Origin: an uncultured Butyrivibrio sp.
Lineage (GTDB): Bacteria > Bacillota > Clostridia > Lachnospirales > Lachnospiraceae
NCBI RefSeq assembly: GCF_947169445.1
Contig: NZ_CAMVPU010000021.1
Span: 1 to 64,000, forward strand
Reading direction: 5' to 3'
DNA length: 64,000 bases
Shown here: piece by piece, positions 16,487 to 26,511 of the stretch
Layout of the letters: every line of letters begins with the position of its first letter
Numbering within the stretch: position 1 is the first letter of the stretch
Translations under genes and position numbers: made by a program
Notes under the pieces: model-generated
Database searches by the model: none
Told to the model about the DNA's origin: nothing
Seen by the model: only the letters and a program-made list of their open reading frames with translations

Positions 16487-16576
16487 TTTCTATTACTCCT
16501 CCAACAAAAATATGGTGATGCTATCGTACACACCACCATAACATTTTGCCACACTTAATGAAATTATACAAGCTTA

Positions 16577-17983
16577 TCAATATGCATTTTTATTCACAAA
16601 TCCATGTCTAACTGTGCCAAGAAGAATGCGCAGATCAAATAACATAGACCAGTTTTCAATATAGTAAATATCGTAATCAATACGCTTTCTGATAGAGGTG
16701 TCACCTCGATAGCCATTAATCTGTGCCCACCCGGTAAGGCCAGGTCTAACCTGATGTTTAACCATATAACGAGGAATCTGTTCCTTGAATTTCTCAACAA
16801 ACTGCGGTCTTTCCGGTCTAGGTCCCACAAGGCTCATCTTGCCAATCAATATGTTAAAAAACTGCGGCATCTCATCTATACTTGTTTTCCTAAGGAATGC
16901 TCCTATCTTGGTCACTCTTGGATCATTCTGGGTAGTCCAGCCTTTCTTTTCTTCCGCTTCAGTCTGAACCCTCATAGTTCTAAACTTATACATCATGAAA
17001 GGCTCACCGTTAAGCCCGATACGCTCCTGTTTGTAAATAATCGGCCCCTTGCTGGTGGTTTTGACTGCAATTGCCGCAAAAAGCATGATCGGTGAAAAAA
17101 TCACTATGGCAATAAGCGCACCTATAATATCCACGATTCGTTTTAACAATCTATTAAAAGAATTAGTAAGCGGAACATATCTGATATTGATGACCGGTAT
17201 TCCCTGAACGTCCTCAGTATAGGGATTGCTAGGGAAAAGAGACTGATAATCCGGAATGAACTTAGTGTGAACTCCGGATTTCTCACACTGCGAAACCAGT
17301 TCTTCAAGTCTGTCGTAGTCATTAAGCGGAAGAGTGATCGTAATCTCGTCGTAGCTTCCTTTTTCCAGATACTCGCCAAGCTGATCAATCTTGCCAACTA
17401 CCCTAACCCCATGATATGCAGTGTCAATAGGAACAAAATCATCAAGTACCCCTGTAACATCGTATCCCCACTGCGGGTTGTCAAGTATTCTGCTGATGTA
17501 TGCCTCTGCCGCCCTGGAATAGCCAACCAGCAGAATATGCTTGATATTATAGCCCTTTTTCCTGATATATCTAAGAAGCTTTCTAACCAAAGCATGCGCA
17601 ATCGTAGTCAGTGTCACATTAAGCACCGCGAATATCGCAATCATGGAACGGGAGAAATCGTTTTGTTTCAACATGAAGAGCACAACCAAAAATCCCAGAT
17701 TGCCGACAGTGTTGGCCTGCACTATGTCCACAAACTCATCCCATAGCTTAAGCGCTCTTCTTGATGTATATAAATTCACAAGATAATAGAGAAAAAGAAA
17801 TCCGGGCACCAAAAAATACAACGCAGAAAAATACGTTGCCATTGAAAGATGTCCTGCCGGGTTTCTATCCCCTATAAAGGACTCGAATTTTATATAATAA
17901 GACAGCATGTAAGAACCGGCCACAATAAGCCCGTCCACAAGCACATGCGCTCTATTCAAATGAGACTGGTTATCCTTAATCAT
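16577..17983 (-). CDS. Polyprenyl-phosphate sugar phosphotransferase (WbaP/WcaJ type)
   Basis: A 468-residue initiating enzyme that places a sugar-1-phosphate, often glucose or galactose, on undecaprenyl phosphate. Four N-terminal helices (about 12-125) are followed by a Rossmann-like domain (HILLVGYSRAAEAYI, about 148), one reentrant helix (about 285-308), and the catalytic domain. The latter shows KFRTMR, DPRVTKIGAFLRKTSIDEMPQFFNIL, MSLVGPRPERPQF and DIYYIENWS. A second such enzyme is cut by the right edge of the window, so the two may start different polymers. Confidence 0.92.
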   Translation of the reverse strand: MIKDNQSHLNRAHVLVDGLIVAGSYMLSYYIKFESFIGDRNPAGHLSMATYFSALYFLVPGFLFLYYLVNLYTSRRALKLWDEFVDIVQANTVGNLGFLVVLFMLKQNDFSRSMIAIFAVLNVTLTTIAHALVRKLLRYIRKKGYNIKHILLVGYSRAAEAYISRILDNPQWGYDVTGVLDDFVPIDTAYHGVRVVGKIDQLGEYLEKGSYDEITITLPLNDYDRLEELVSQCEKSGVHTKFIPDYQSLFPSNPYTEDVQGIPVINIRYVPLTNSFNRLLKRIVDIIGALIAIVIFSPIMLFAAIAVKTTSKGPIIYKQERIGLNGEPFMMYKFRTMRVQTEAEEKKGWTTQNDPRVTKIGAFLRKTSIDEMPQFFNILIGKMSLVGPRPERPQFVEKFKEQIPRYMVKHQVRPGLTGWAQINGYRGDTSIRKRIDYDIYYIENWSMLFDLRILLGTVRHGFVNKNAY

Positions 17984-18047
17984 TTATCCGCCCTAAATAC
18001 TCACGGTCGCCCGCCCGTTTTTCATATTGAAGCCCAGCTTGGCTTCA

Positions 18048-19007
18048 TCACATCAGTCTCCTGAAGCAGTTTATCCACAGCTCAATCTGCATAATAATAC
18101 TATTCTTGATCTGCTTACCGCCAAAAGAAACTCTTTTATCTGTATTATTGATCATCTTGGAAAAGCCCTTGCTTAGTCCTGAAACATGTGCTTTCCCAAG
18201 CCCCTTTTTCACATAAAAAACATGCTTTATTATAACACCCAGAAGTATAAGTGGGAAATTTATAATTATCTGAAGTACAGTAAAATTCTTGAATATAAAA
18301 TATAAATTATTAGCTGCAGTAAGCTCAACCTTAAAGGCATTATGCCTCGATCCGCTACTGCCGCTTCCAACATGATAGACTATTGCCGACGGTTCCACAA
18401 TATTGGAATATCCAAAAAGTCTTGCCCTATAGCCCACATCCACATCTTCAAGGTAGCAAAAATGCTCGCTGTCAAAAAGACCTATTTCATCAAATACTTC
18501 CCGCCTGTAAATTGCTGCACCGGCACATGCACTGGTAACATTAGTCCTCTTGTAATACTTATGATTCTCTTTATCCTTGGAAGGCGAAAACGCCCATCCC
18601 AGCGCGCAGTAATAATCACCTGCATCATCTACAAGATAAGGTGGTTTAACCTGGAGCATCTTAGCCTGTGCACTGAAAACAGCAGGCTTTTTGTCCATAA
18701 CCTTTACCAAAGCCTCAAGCGCATGCTCATCACACATAGTATCATTATTCAGCAAAAAGACATACTCCGCACCGGTACTTTGTATTCCGAGATTTACAGC
18801 ATTTGCAAATCCTGTATTTTCTCTAAGTTCTATACGTTTCACATATGGGTATTTCTCTTTTAAAAAAGCAATACTGCCGTCAGATGATCCATTGTCAACC
18901 AGAACGATATCATAGTCCTTAAAAGTCTGCTTCGATAGACTTTCAAGGCAATCCTGCAAAAAAAGCTTTCCATTATAATTTGGAATGACAACTGTAACTC
19001 TACTCAT
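18048..19007 (-). CDS. GT2 glycosyltransferase (rhamnosyltransferase-like)
   Basis: A 319-residue inverting GT-A enzyme. VTVVIPNYNGKLFLQDCLESL opens the fold, DNGSSDGS and LLNNDT (about 91-96) hold the nucleotide/metal site, and YLEDVDVGYRARLFGY supplies the catalytic Asp region. A C-terminal hydrophobic stretch (about 240-262) may associate with the membrane. It begins immediately after the end of the preceding GT gene. A hairpin GAAGCC/GGCTTC at 18029-18046 follows the stop but lacks a T-run. The family resembles WbbL-type rhamnosyltransferases, fitting the dTDP-rhamnose genes nearby. Confidence 0.87.
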   Translation of the reverse strand: MSRVTVVIPNYNGKLFLQDCLESLSKQTFKDYDIVLVDNGSSDGSIAFLKEKYPYVKRIELRENTGFANAVNLGIQSTGAEYVFLLNNDTMCDEHALEALVKVMDKKPAVFSAQAKMLQVKPPYLVDDAGDYYCALGWAFSPSKDKENHKYYKRTNVTSACAGAAIYRREVFDEIGLFDSEHFCYLEDVDVGYRARLFGYSNIVEPSAIVYHVGSGSSGSRHNAFKVELTAANNLYFIFKNFTVLQIIINFPLILLGVIIKHVFYVKKGLGKAHVSGLSKGFSKMINNTDKRVSFGGKQIKNSIIMQIELWINCFRRLM

Positions 19008-20456
19008 CTATTGTACCCTTTGAACCGCCTTAGGATCCCATACTATCCTATAGCCGCGTTTTCTGATTTCCTCACACAGCTTCATACTAAGTCTGATTAT
19101 TTCAGCATCATTATAAGCAATGAATCTGTCATCGGCTGCTTCAGGTCTTTTACCTGCTTCGCTTTGAATCTCACCGTTTACAGAAAGTCTTGGTGTGAAG
19201 GTATCAAGATACTTCACTCCCAACACTTCCTCATAAAGAGGTATGAGTTCACTTCTCACAGCCATACACCTTATATCTACTGCTGCACAGTCCTGCTGCA
19301 AAACTGCGCGATGCTGTAATCCTCCACTATACCCTTCAGGGAGATTTTCGTACATTACAGCTCCCTCCTTGGTATATGCACCGCCAATCAGTCTCCTCCT
19401 CTTGTTAAGGAGTTTTCCTCCTACACAGCCCACATCGCCTCTTCCCGCAAAGATATCCGGAACATAGTTAATCCTATAAAAGCCAAGATGCTGCAAAGCC
19501 TCTACTTCCGCCTTTATGTGATATCTTTCCATCAAATCAGAAAGTGCTGCTTTCCCGGCTTCATAGGCATACGTCTTGCTGGCAGGATTTGCCGCTGTAG
19601 ATCCTTTATGGCATCTCCAGTGATACAAAACCTTTCCTATGTGTACAATCTGACCGGACGCCATTGGCATTTCAAGAGTTGCCTCAGCACACGCCCTTAG
19701 AAACAGATCGTAATCCTGAGCACCATCGTACTTTTCTCTTAATTTAAGTCTCTTAATAATATCCGCCCTTATCACAGTAAAATGGCAGATATAATTATTG
19801 GAAAAAAGATAATCCATATTAAATGAAGGCTTGGCATGCAGTTCATAAAAAGAATTTCCGCCCTCATCAAATTTATCCTCATCAGAATATATGAGCCTTA
19901 CAGGGCACACATCATACCTTGAAAGCTTATTCTGTTTCATGCTTTTTCTGATAACTCTTGATACCTCATAAAGAGCATCAGGAGTTAGAATGTCATCATG
20001 GTCCAAAAGACCTATATAATCTCCGGAGGCTTTCTCCAGCCCCTTATTAGTATTTAAGGAAATTCCTTCATTCTTATCCAGATGATAGTAACGAATTCTC
20101 GGATCCTCTTTAGCATATTCCAATGCCATATCAGAGGTATTCATGGAAGCATCCGCCAGTACCAGTTCCCAATTACCATAGGTCTGAGCTATGACAGATT
20201 CTATCATCTCCTTAAGATATTTTTCCGGTGTATTAAAAAGAGGAACTACAATGCTAAATCTAACACAGTTCCCCGCTTCAGCCAAAAGCTTATATTCAAT
20301 GTTCTGTTCTTTAAGGGCCTCTTCACTAATAGGTACATAATCATATTTGTCCTTAAAGTTGTCAGAAACACGTTCAAGGGCAGCAAAAAATGCGGCCCTT
20401 GTACCATTGCGTTTCTGATATGCAATTGTTTTTTGAACCGCATTTTTTATACCCAT
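19008..20456 (-). CDS. GT2 glycosyltransferase with a degenerate second module
   Basis: 482 residues. The first GT-A module is complete: FSIVVPLFNTPEKYLKEMIESV (about 67), YGNWELVLADAS, GLLDHDDILTP with the DHDD metal site (about 157), then the acceptor half to HKGSTAANPASK. The second module lacks its nucleotide-binding half: after YRINYVPDIFAGR the sequence jumps to DVGCVGGKLLNKRRRLIGGAY, which aligns to the middle of the second module of the 22347 protein. No DxD remains there. The frame is continuous, so this is decay or specialization and not an assembly break. A polymer-building role is inferred. Confidence 0.85.
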   Translation of the reverse strand: MGIKNAVQKTIAYQKRNGTRAAFFAALERVSDNFKDKYDYVPISEEALKEQNIEYKLLAEAGNCVRFSIVVPLFNTPEKYLKEMIESVIAQTYGNWELVLADASMNTSDMALEYAKEDPRIRYYHLDKNEGISLNTNKGLEKASGDYIGLLDHDDILTPDALYEVSRVIRKSMKQNKLSRYDVCPVRLIYSDEDKFDEGGNSFYELHAKPSFNMDYLFSNNYICHFTVIRADIIKRLKLREKYDGAQDYDLFLRACAEATLEMPMASGQIVHIGKVLYHWRCHKGSTAANPASKTYAYEAGKAALSDLMERYHIKAEVEALQHLGFYRINYVPDIFAGRGDVGCVGGKLLNKRRRLIGGAYTKEGAVMYENLPEGYSGGLQHRAVLQQDCAAVDIRCMAVRSELIPLYEEVLGVKYLDTFTPRLSVNGEIQSEAGKRPEAADDRFIAYNDAEIIRLSMKLCEEIRKRGYRIVWDPKAVQRVQ

Positions 20457-20490
20457 ACATCACCTTTAAAACATTAGATACCGATATCTA

Positions 20491-22230
20491 TCAGCCAATA
20501 ACCTTCTTTACGGCATCTGTAAGCTCAGTCTGCAATTTATCTGCATCCTCAAGGTTCTTACCCTTAACGCCCATATAGAACTTAATCTTAGGCTCAGTTC
20601 CTGAAGGTCTAGCGCAGCACCAAGCATCGTCATTAAGTTCGAAGTAAAGAACGTTAGATGTAGGAAGTCCTGTCTCTCCCTCTTTACCAGAAGCCATATC
20701 AAGAGTCTTTCCGGTCTTGTAATCTCTAAACTCAAGAACCTTGAAGTCGCCAAACTCCTTAGGAGGATTCTTACGAAGTCTGTCCATAAGAGCTGCAATC
20801 TGCTCAGCGCCCTCTTTGCCCTTCATTGTAATAGAATACTGGCCTTCCTTGTAGTAGCCGTACTCTTCATACATGTCAATCATAGCATCCCATACGCTCT
20901 TGCCTTGCTTTTTGTAGAAAGCAGCAAGTTCGCACAGCATCATAACTGCTACAACAGCGTCCTTATCTCTTGCATGTGTTCCGGCAAGACATCCATAGGA
21001 CTCCTCAAGACCAAATACATAATTGTGAGACTGGCCATTCTGCTCAAAGAGCTTAATCTGCTCACCAATGTACTTAAAGCCTGTAAGTACTTCGATGTAA
21101 TGAAGACCATATTTACTTGCTACAGCCTTAGCCATATTAGTAGTAACGATAGTTGTAACAAAAGCTGGATTTGCAGGCATTGTTCCAGTTGCCTGTCTCT
21201 CTCTCAAAATATAATCGCCAATAAGCATTCCGGACATATTTCCTGTAAATGCTACATATTCGCCTGTCTTGTTATCCTTGGCATAAATTCCAAGTCTGTC
21301 TGCATCAGGATCAGTTGCAAGAACAATGTCTGCATCCTTCTCTTTAGCAAGCTTAAGAGCAAGCTCGAAGGCCTTAGGATCTTCAGGGTTAGGATATGCA
21401 AGTGTTGTAAAATCAGGATCCGGAAGTTCCTGCTCAGGAACAACAAACACATTCTTAAATCCAAGCTCCTTAAGAACTCTTCTGACAGGAAGGTTACCTG
21501 TGCCATGGAATGGTGAGTAAACAATTGTGAACTTATCAGCCATCTCGTCGATAACATCCTTGTGGATGATCTGCTTCTTAAGCTCAACCATGTATTTATC
21601 ATCTATTTCTTCACCAAAAGAAACATAGAGTCCTGCTGCAATAGCGTCTTCTTTAGACATTGTTTTAACATCATGATAATCAGTAATTGCAACAACCTCT
21701 GAAATAATACCTGTATCGTGAGGAGGTGTTACCTGCGCGCCATCCTCCCAATATACCTTGTATCCGTTGTATTCAGGCGGATTGTGTGATGCAGTAACCA
21801 TAACACCCGCAATGCATCCGAATTCTCTAAGAGCAAAAGAAAGCTCTGGAGTAGGACGAAGGATATCACTTACATATGCCTTGATTCCGTTAGCAGCAAG
21901 GCAAAGAGCTGTCTCATCTGCAAACTCAGGAGAAAATCTTCTGCAGTCATAGGAGATTGCTACGCCCTTCTTGGCAGCATCTGCTCCGCCATTTTTCTTA
22001 ATATAATTAGCAAGTCCCTGTGTAGCCTTACGAACAGTGTACTTGTTCATTCTGTTAGTACCTGCGCCGATTACTCCACGAAGTCCTCCTGTGCCAAATT
22101 CAAGTTCTCTGTAGAATCTGTCTTCTACCTCTGCCTCGTCATTTCTGATAGCCATCAGTTCCTGCTTGGTTTCATCATCAAAGTATGAATCATTAAGCCA
22201 GTATTCAAGCTGTTTCTGAGCCTCACTCAT
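20491..22230 (-). CDS. Alpha-phosphoglucomutase (phosphohexomutase family)
   Basis: A 579-residue mutase converting glucose-6-phosphate to glucose-1-phosphate, the substrate of RmlA for dTDP-rhamnose. The active-site serine loop TASHNPPEYNGYKVYW, the metal loop DPDADRLG, the sugar loop GLEESYG, and the phosphate-binding RPSGTEPKIKFY are all intact. Length fits the PgcA-type of Firmicutes. GAGGAGGG precedes the ATG, and a likely extended -10 promoter lies about 100 bases upstream, so it can be transcribed apart from the GT genes. Confidence 0.93.
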   Translation of the reverse strand: MSEAQKQLEYWLNDSYFDDETKQELMAIRNDEAEVEDRFYRELEFGTGGLRGVIGAGTNRMNKYTVRKATQGLANYIKKNGGADAAKKGVAISYDCRRFSPEFADETALCLAANGIKAYVSDILRPTPELSFALREFGCIAGVMVTASHNPPEYNGYKVYWEDGAQVTPPHDTGIISEVVAITDYHDVKTMSKEDAIAAGLYVSFGEEIDDKYMVELKKQIIHKDVIDEMADKFTIVYSPFHGTGNLPVRRVLKELGFKNVFVVPEQELPDPDFTTLAYPNPEDPKAFELALKLAKEKDADIVLATDPDADRLGIYAKDNKTGEYVAFTGNMSGMLIGDYILRERQATGTMPANPAFVTTIVTTNMAKAVASKYGLHYIEVLTGFKYIGEQIKLFEQNGQSHNYVFGLEESYGCLAGTHARDKDAVVAVMMLCELAAFYKKQGKSVWDAMIDMYEEYGYYKEGQYSITMKGKEGAEQIAALMDRLRKNPPKEFGDFKVLEFRDYKTGKTLDMASGKEGETGLPTSNVLYFELNDDAWCCARPSGTEPKIKFYMGVKGKNLEDADKLQTELTDAVKKVIG

Positions 22231-22327
22231 TTTTTACCCTCCTCAAAATGTCATTGTATATATTCATATTGAATTATGAACCTACCATTACTTAGACCTT
22301 TGCCCACAAAGGCCTATTACATGAAGA

Positions 22328-22336
22328 ATTATAACA
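22328..22336 (-). promoter_or_regulatory. Candidate extended -10 promoter for the phosphoglucomutase gene
   Basis: The minus strand reads TGTTATAAT in the longer string TGTGTTATAATTC, an extended -10 with a perfect hexamer, about 100 bases before the start codon and just after the upstream GT gene. The same TGTGTTATA core precedes tsaE and rmlB. Confidence 0.5.
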
Positions 22337-22346
22337 CACCTTCATA

Positions 22347-24383
22347 TCACTGTGTGCGCAAACTTGAGTATCCTTCTACGTTTAAGCTGAAATCACTTCT
22401 ATCAAGTGAGAAGTTTGGATTGTAATAAGGATCTCCTTTATCCAGCACTTCCTTCCACTTTGTACGGAAATGCTCAGACTCTTTTTCATAGCGCTGAGCA
22501 TTCTTGCCCTCAAGGTCAAGACCTCTTGACAAAGATTCATAATGGAACAGCTCCGCAAAAGGTGTAAAGACATTAAGATAGCCTTTTTCTCTAAGCTTAA
22601 GGCAAAAATCAACATCATTAAGGCTGACTTCGAAAGTCTCATCAAAGCCGCCAACCTCGTCATATTTTGCTCTGCTCACCATAAGGCAGGCTCCGGTAAC
22701 AGCACTGACATCCTGGGCATAGCAAAGTCTTCCCATATATCCCAGATTCATTCCGGCCTGTCCATAGTGTGAATGTCCTGCAGTTCTGTGAGCGCCAAGC
22801 TTAAGAACAACACCCGCGTGCTGAATCTTTCTGTCGGGGAAATAGAGCTTTGCTCCTACCGCACCAACGTCATTTCTCTGAGCATACATCAAAAGCTCTT
22901 CCATCCAGTTAACGGTAATAACCTGAGTGTCATTGTTAAGAAGAACTACATACTCTCCGCTACTCTTTTGAACGCCGTAGTTCACTACAGCAGAATAGTT
23001 AAATGAAGGCCTGCTGCCGTCAGGATTAAGGTGAGCGCCTCCCTCATAGAAGTCCACAACCTTAACTATATCTTTGAGAGAACCTGTTTTTAATTCCTCG
23101 TAATATCCCTTTATCTCAGAACCTGTACTTCCGTTTTCTACAACAATTATCTCGTAGTTGTCATATACAGACTTCTCATAAATTGATGTAATACATCTTC
23201 TTAGATCATCAGCATGCTCACAGTTTGGGATAACAATTGATATCTTAGGAGTACCCATAACCTCATACGTGATCTTGAAAATTGTCTCAAAAGCTCTGGT
23301 ACTGGTTATCTTAAAGTGATCATAGCCATGTCTTCTAAGGTGATCTGCAACAGCTCCCTTAGCTGCATCAATAGCATATGGCTTGGCATTAATATCTGAG
23401 GCTACACTTCCTGCATGTGACCTCCAATAGTACAAAAGCTTTGGAATATGAACTATATGCTGTGCTCTGTCAGTCAATCTTAAGATCATGTCATGATCCT
23501 GACTGCCATCAAACTTGGTTCTGAAAAGCTCAGTGCCATCCAAAAGAGTTCTTTTAAATACACTGAAATGACAGATATAGTTATTAGCTCTTAGATTATC
23601 GATTGCATAATCCGGCTTAAAATGCATGGTTATCATCTTATTGATGTCATCACCCTTAAAGGTAGTCTCATCACAGTAGATATAATCTGCATTTTCCTCA
23701 TTTATAGCCTTAACATACCAGTACAGTACTTCGGGATGAAGGATATCATCATGATCGAAAAGACCGATATACTCACCTGTAGCCATTTCAAGACAGTGGT
23801 TGGTGTTACCTGAAATGCCTTCGTTTTTTTTCAGCTTCATATAGCAGATTCTGCCGGCGCTGTCTTTATCCTGATACTCTTTGACAATACTTCTGACCAG
23901 ATCAACATGCTCAGCATCGGAGCCATCAGCAAGGCACAGCTGCCAATTGCCATAGGTCTGAGCAAGCACTGACTCCACCATATCCCTAAGGAACTTCTCC
24001 GGAGTATTATAAAGAGGTACCAATATTGATATAAGAGGAGCCTTCTCAAACTTGGTGTTTTCCTGCTCTTTACGCGTCTCCTCACTTGGAAAGCTCTCAG
24101 TTCCGAAATGAGTCATAGCCTTTTTCTCAATCTGCTTGTACTTGATCTTGGCAATAACTCCCTTTAATGATCCCTGATTTCTTATCCTGTCTCTTTGTCT
24201 TATAACCCAGTGCATAGTATTTCTGGCCGGTGTCGAAGCCTTCCAGATAGGGTTATTCTTGATCCTGTCCAGTTTAAACTGCAGTTCCTGATTCTTATCC
24301 TCAAGCTCAGCAATTTTCTCGGCAAGATCTGCACTTTTTAATTTTTCCCGCTCATAAGCGGACTTGTAGTCCATTTCACTCAT
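22347..24383 (-). CDS. Tandem two-module GT2 glycosyltransferase with N-terminal coiled coil
   Basis: 678 residues. A short coiled coil (about 8-44) and a basic linker precede two full GT-A modules. The first has ISILVPLYNTPEKFLRDMV (about 118) and LFDHDD (208-213). The second has ISIVIPNCEHADDLRRC (about 385), LLNNDTQVI and LNDVDFCLKLREKGY. Both modules keep their metal-site Asp residues, so two different linkages per protein are possible. This layout occurs in rhamnan-type and Wzm/Wzt-exported polymers. It overlaps the operon directly, ending 117 bases before the mutase start and beginning 2 bases after the preceding gene. Confidence 0.88.
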   Translation of the reverse strand: MSEMDYKSAYEREKLKSADLAEKIAELEDKNQELQFKLDRIKNNPIWKASTPARNTMHWVIRQRDRIRNQGSLKGVIAKIKYKQIEKKAMTHFGTESFPSEETRKEQENTKFEKAPLISILVPLYNTPEKFLRDMVESVLAQTYGNWQLCLADGSDAEHVDLVRSIVKEYQDKDSAGRICYMKLKKNEGISGNTNHCLEMATGEYIGLFDHDDILHPEVLYWYVKAINEENADYIYCDETTFKGDDINKMITMHFKPDYAIDNLRANNYICHFSVFKRTLLDGTELFRTKFDGSQDHDMILRLTDRAQHIVHIPKLLYYWRSHAGSVASDINAKPYAIDAAKGAVADHLRRHGYDHFKITSTRAFETIFKITYEVMGTPKISIVIPNCEHADDLRRCITSIYEKSVYDNYEIIVVENGSTGSEIKGYYEELKTGSLKDIVKVVDFYEGGAHLNPDGSRPSFNYSAVVNYGVQKSSGEYVVLLNNDTQVITVNWMEELLMYAQRNDVGAVGAKLYFPDRKIQHAGVVLKLGAHRTAGHSHYGQAGMNLGYMGRLCYAQDVSAVTGACLMVSRAKYDEVGGFDETFEVSLNDVDFCLKLREKGYLNVFTPFAELFHYESLSRGLDLEGKNAQRYEKESEHFRTKWKEVLDKGDPYYNPNFSLDRSDFSLNVEGYSSLRTQ

Positions 24384-24385
24384 TC

Positions 24386-26509
24386 TTACTTTCTCACATT
24401 TAAAATATTTGGAACCCAGTTTACAAGCTTAAGTCTGCTGGTCTTATCCACTGCCAGCATACCAACCTGATAAAATCCGGGTGGCAAAAGCTCTTTTCTG
24501 ATCTTAACCTTATAACCGGTCAGATCCACATTGACCTGATCCTGAAGTCTTACTCTAATGTCAGGTCTATAGCATGTATAAACAGGGAAGCTGTAAACCT
24601 TAGGGCTCACAGGACCTGCTCCGCTTTCGTTGCGCTCTACCCTTCGAAGAAGCATGCGCTTTTCAAAAATAGCATTATCCGAACCTATAACAAAGCCATA
24701 TCCCTTAAGATAATAGCCTTCCAGATTGCCTTCTGCTGTAACACCATACATCCAGTTATCCAAAGAGCCATTGTACTCACAGCCAATTCTAAGACACTGG
24801 TCCTCTCTTGCCCCGTGGATGCCCTTATCATGAATAGTAACGCTGGAGTAAGGAATATCCTCAAGCAGCGTATAGTCCACCTTAGGAATGATTGCAGAAA
24901 TAGTCTCATCCTCAGTAAGATGTGGGCTGTAGAAAGGATCTGCATTGTAAAGATAGGAATGCTTTCTCATGAGGATTTCGCCCTCTCGGCCCAGTCGTTC
25001 CATCTTCTTGGGATCCATGGTATCCAGACCTCTTGAAAGAGATTCATGATGCCTTAAATATATGTGATTGCAGCATACGTTGTAATAGCCTTTTTCAAAA
25101 ACATTGAAGCAGAAATCTACATCATTGAAGGCCACCTTAAGTTCTTCCGCAAAGCCCCCTATATCATTGAACTTCTGTCTGCTTATCATAAGGCAGGCTG
25201 CTGTCACACCAATATTGTTGTGAATGCCTCTGTTATAGCCAAAATAATGACTCTTATTATCATGCATCTTCTGGAGCTTATGAACAGGGCCTCTTCTTAC
25301 GTTAGCTATACCCGCATGCTGAATCAGGTCTGTATCAGGGTAAATGAGCTTAGCTCCAACAGCACCTACATGCTTAAGCTGCGCCTGCGAAACAAGTTCG
25401 CGCATCCAGCCTTCCTTGACACACTCAATATCATCATTCAGGAAAAGAAGATACTCTCCGGTCGTGCTTCTGGCGCCTCTGTTACACATTGCAGAGAAGT
25501 TAAATTCATCCAGCTTATAAATATAATTAATCTTTGTAAGTCCGTTTTTCTTGGGAATCTTACCTATAAAACCGCCATATCTCACACGGTTCTTGGCATC
25601 ACTACCATTATCCAGAACTACAACATCATATGTGATATTGTCATCACTGCTGGTAGTCTCAACCAAAGACTCCAGGCACCTCTTAAGAACCTCAGGGTGA
25701 TCCTTGGATGGAATTACAATACTGACTGTTGCAGGCTTTAGAAGCATATGTCTGGAATTGTGGAAATTTCTTCCATAAAAAACATCCTGCTCTGGGCTTC
25801 TGTGGAATAATACTTCCCTGATATGACCAATCGGGAACTCTATTCCTGTTCTTTTCGCAAATGCATGCTCATGAATAGCAAGCATACAGAAAAGAACATC
25901 CGCTGAAAGCAAGGATGCTTCTAATCCCACCTGTTCCGGTGAGTTCTTTTTATTAGTTGTTCCTCCGAGCATTCTGACCGCATTATCATATTCTACAGCT
26001 GAGTCATGCATAGTTTTTGATCTGCATGCAAAAAAGCTGCCAATATAAAACGCATTAAGGTAAGAATCCGGAGACCAGTCCGGCTTAAAATATGGATGGA
26101 TGTATTTTCCACCCTTACCCACTTCATCTTCATCTCCATACACAACATTGTGCTCGGGATGAGCTACAAAATACTGCTTGATAACCTCAGTAGCTCTTTT
26201 TGTAAGCTTACCCTTAGGACTTACAAAAAGATAAACCGTTGCCTCATCTTTCTTGGCATTGGCCACATCCCACACCTTGCCGTAGGGAACGACTTTCACC
26301 TTGGGTTCAGGGAGCTTGGTAGGCACCATTTCACCTGATTCGCTCATCTCATAGCCTATGGGCGCTTCAGCCTTGGCAACAGCTTCTTTTTCTATAGCCC
26401 GCTGCCATCTGTCATAAGCTGATGACTTGGCATTTACCGTCTTATTGTATTTAATTATTCTTCTTTTTGTAAGAACAGTCTTAGCTAAGTCTTTGAGCAT
26501 TTCCCCCAC
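24386..26509 (-). CDS. GT2 glycosyltransferase with a degenerate first module and C-terminal beta domain
   Basis: 707 residues, GTG start with GAGGAG 5 bases upstream; an ATG three codons later is an alternative. The first module has lost its nucleotide-binding half. VYLFVSPKGKLTKRATEVI (about 91) stands where relatives have the DHDD site, and only the later part (VVYGDEDEVG, HPYFKPDWSPDSYL) remains. The second module is complete: VSIVIPSKDHPEVLKRCLESL (about 247), FLNDDI (about 344) and FNDVDFCFNVFEKGY. The last 170 residues form a beta-rich domain (VKIRKELLPPGFYQVGML) of a kind seen on polysaccharide enzymes. It is the mirror image of the 19008 protein. Confidence 0.85.
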   Translation of the reverse strand: MGEMLKDLAKTVLTKRRIIKYNKTVNAKSSAYDRWQRAIEKEAVAKAEAPIGYEMSESGEMVPTKLPEPKVKVVPYGKVWDVANAKKDEATVYLFVSPKGKLTKRATEVIKQYFVAHPEHNVVYGDEDEVGKGGKYIHPYFKPDWSPDSYLNAFYIGSFFACRSKTMHDSAVEYDNAVRMLGGTTNKKNSPEQVGLEASLLSADVLFCMLAIHEHAFAKRTGIEFPIGHIREVLFHRSPEQDVFYGRNFHNSRHMLLKPATVSIVIPSKDHPEVLKRCLESLVETTSSDDNITYDVVVLDNGSDAKNRVRYGGFIGKIPKKNGLTKINYIYKLDEFNFSAMCNRGARSTTGEYLLFLNDDIECVKEGWMRELVSQAQLKHVGAVGAKLIYPDTDLIQHAGIANVRRGPVHKLQKMHDNKSHYFGYNRGIHNNIGVTAACLMISRQKFNDIGGFAEELKVAFNDVDFCFNVFEKGYYNVCCNHIYLRHHESLSRGLDTMDPKKMERLGREGEILMRKHSYLYNADPFYSPHLTEDETISAIIPKVDYTLLEDIPYSSVTIHDKGIHGAREDQCLRIGCEYNGSLDNWMYGVTAEGNLEGYYLKGYGFVIGSDNAIFEKRMLLRRVERNESGAGPVSPKVYSFPVYTCYRPDIRVRLQDQVNVDLTGYKVKIRKELLPPGFYQVGMLAVDKTSRLKLVNWVPNILNVRK

Positions 26510-26511
26510 CG

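Noticed and set aside
18029..18046. Hairpin GAAGCC/GGCTTC after the GT2 gene at 18048
   Set aside because: Only six pairs and no T-run, so not called a terminator.
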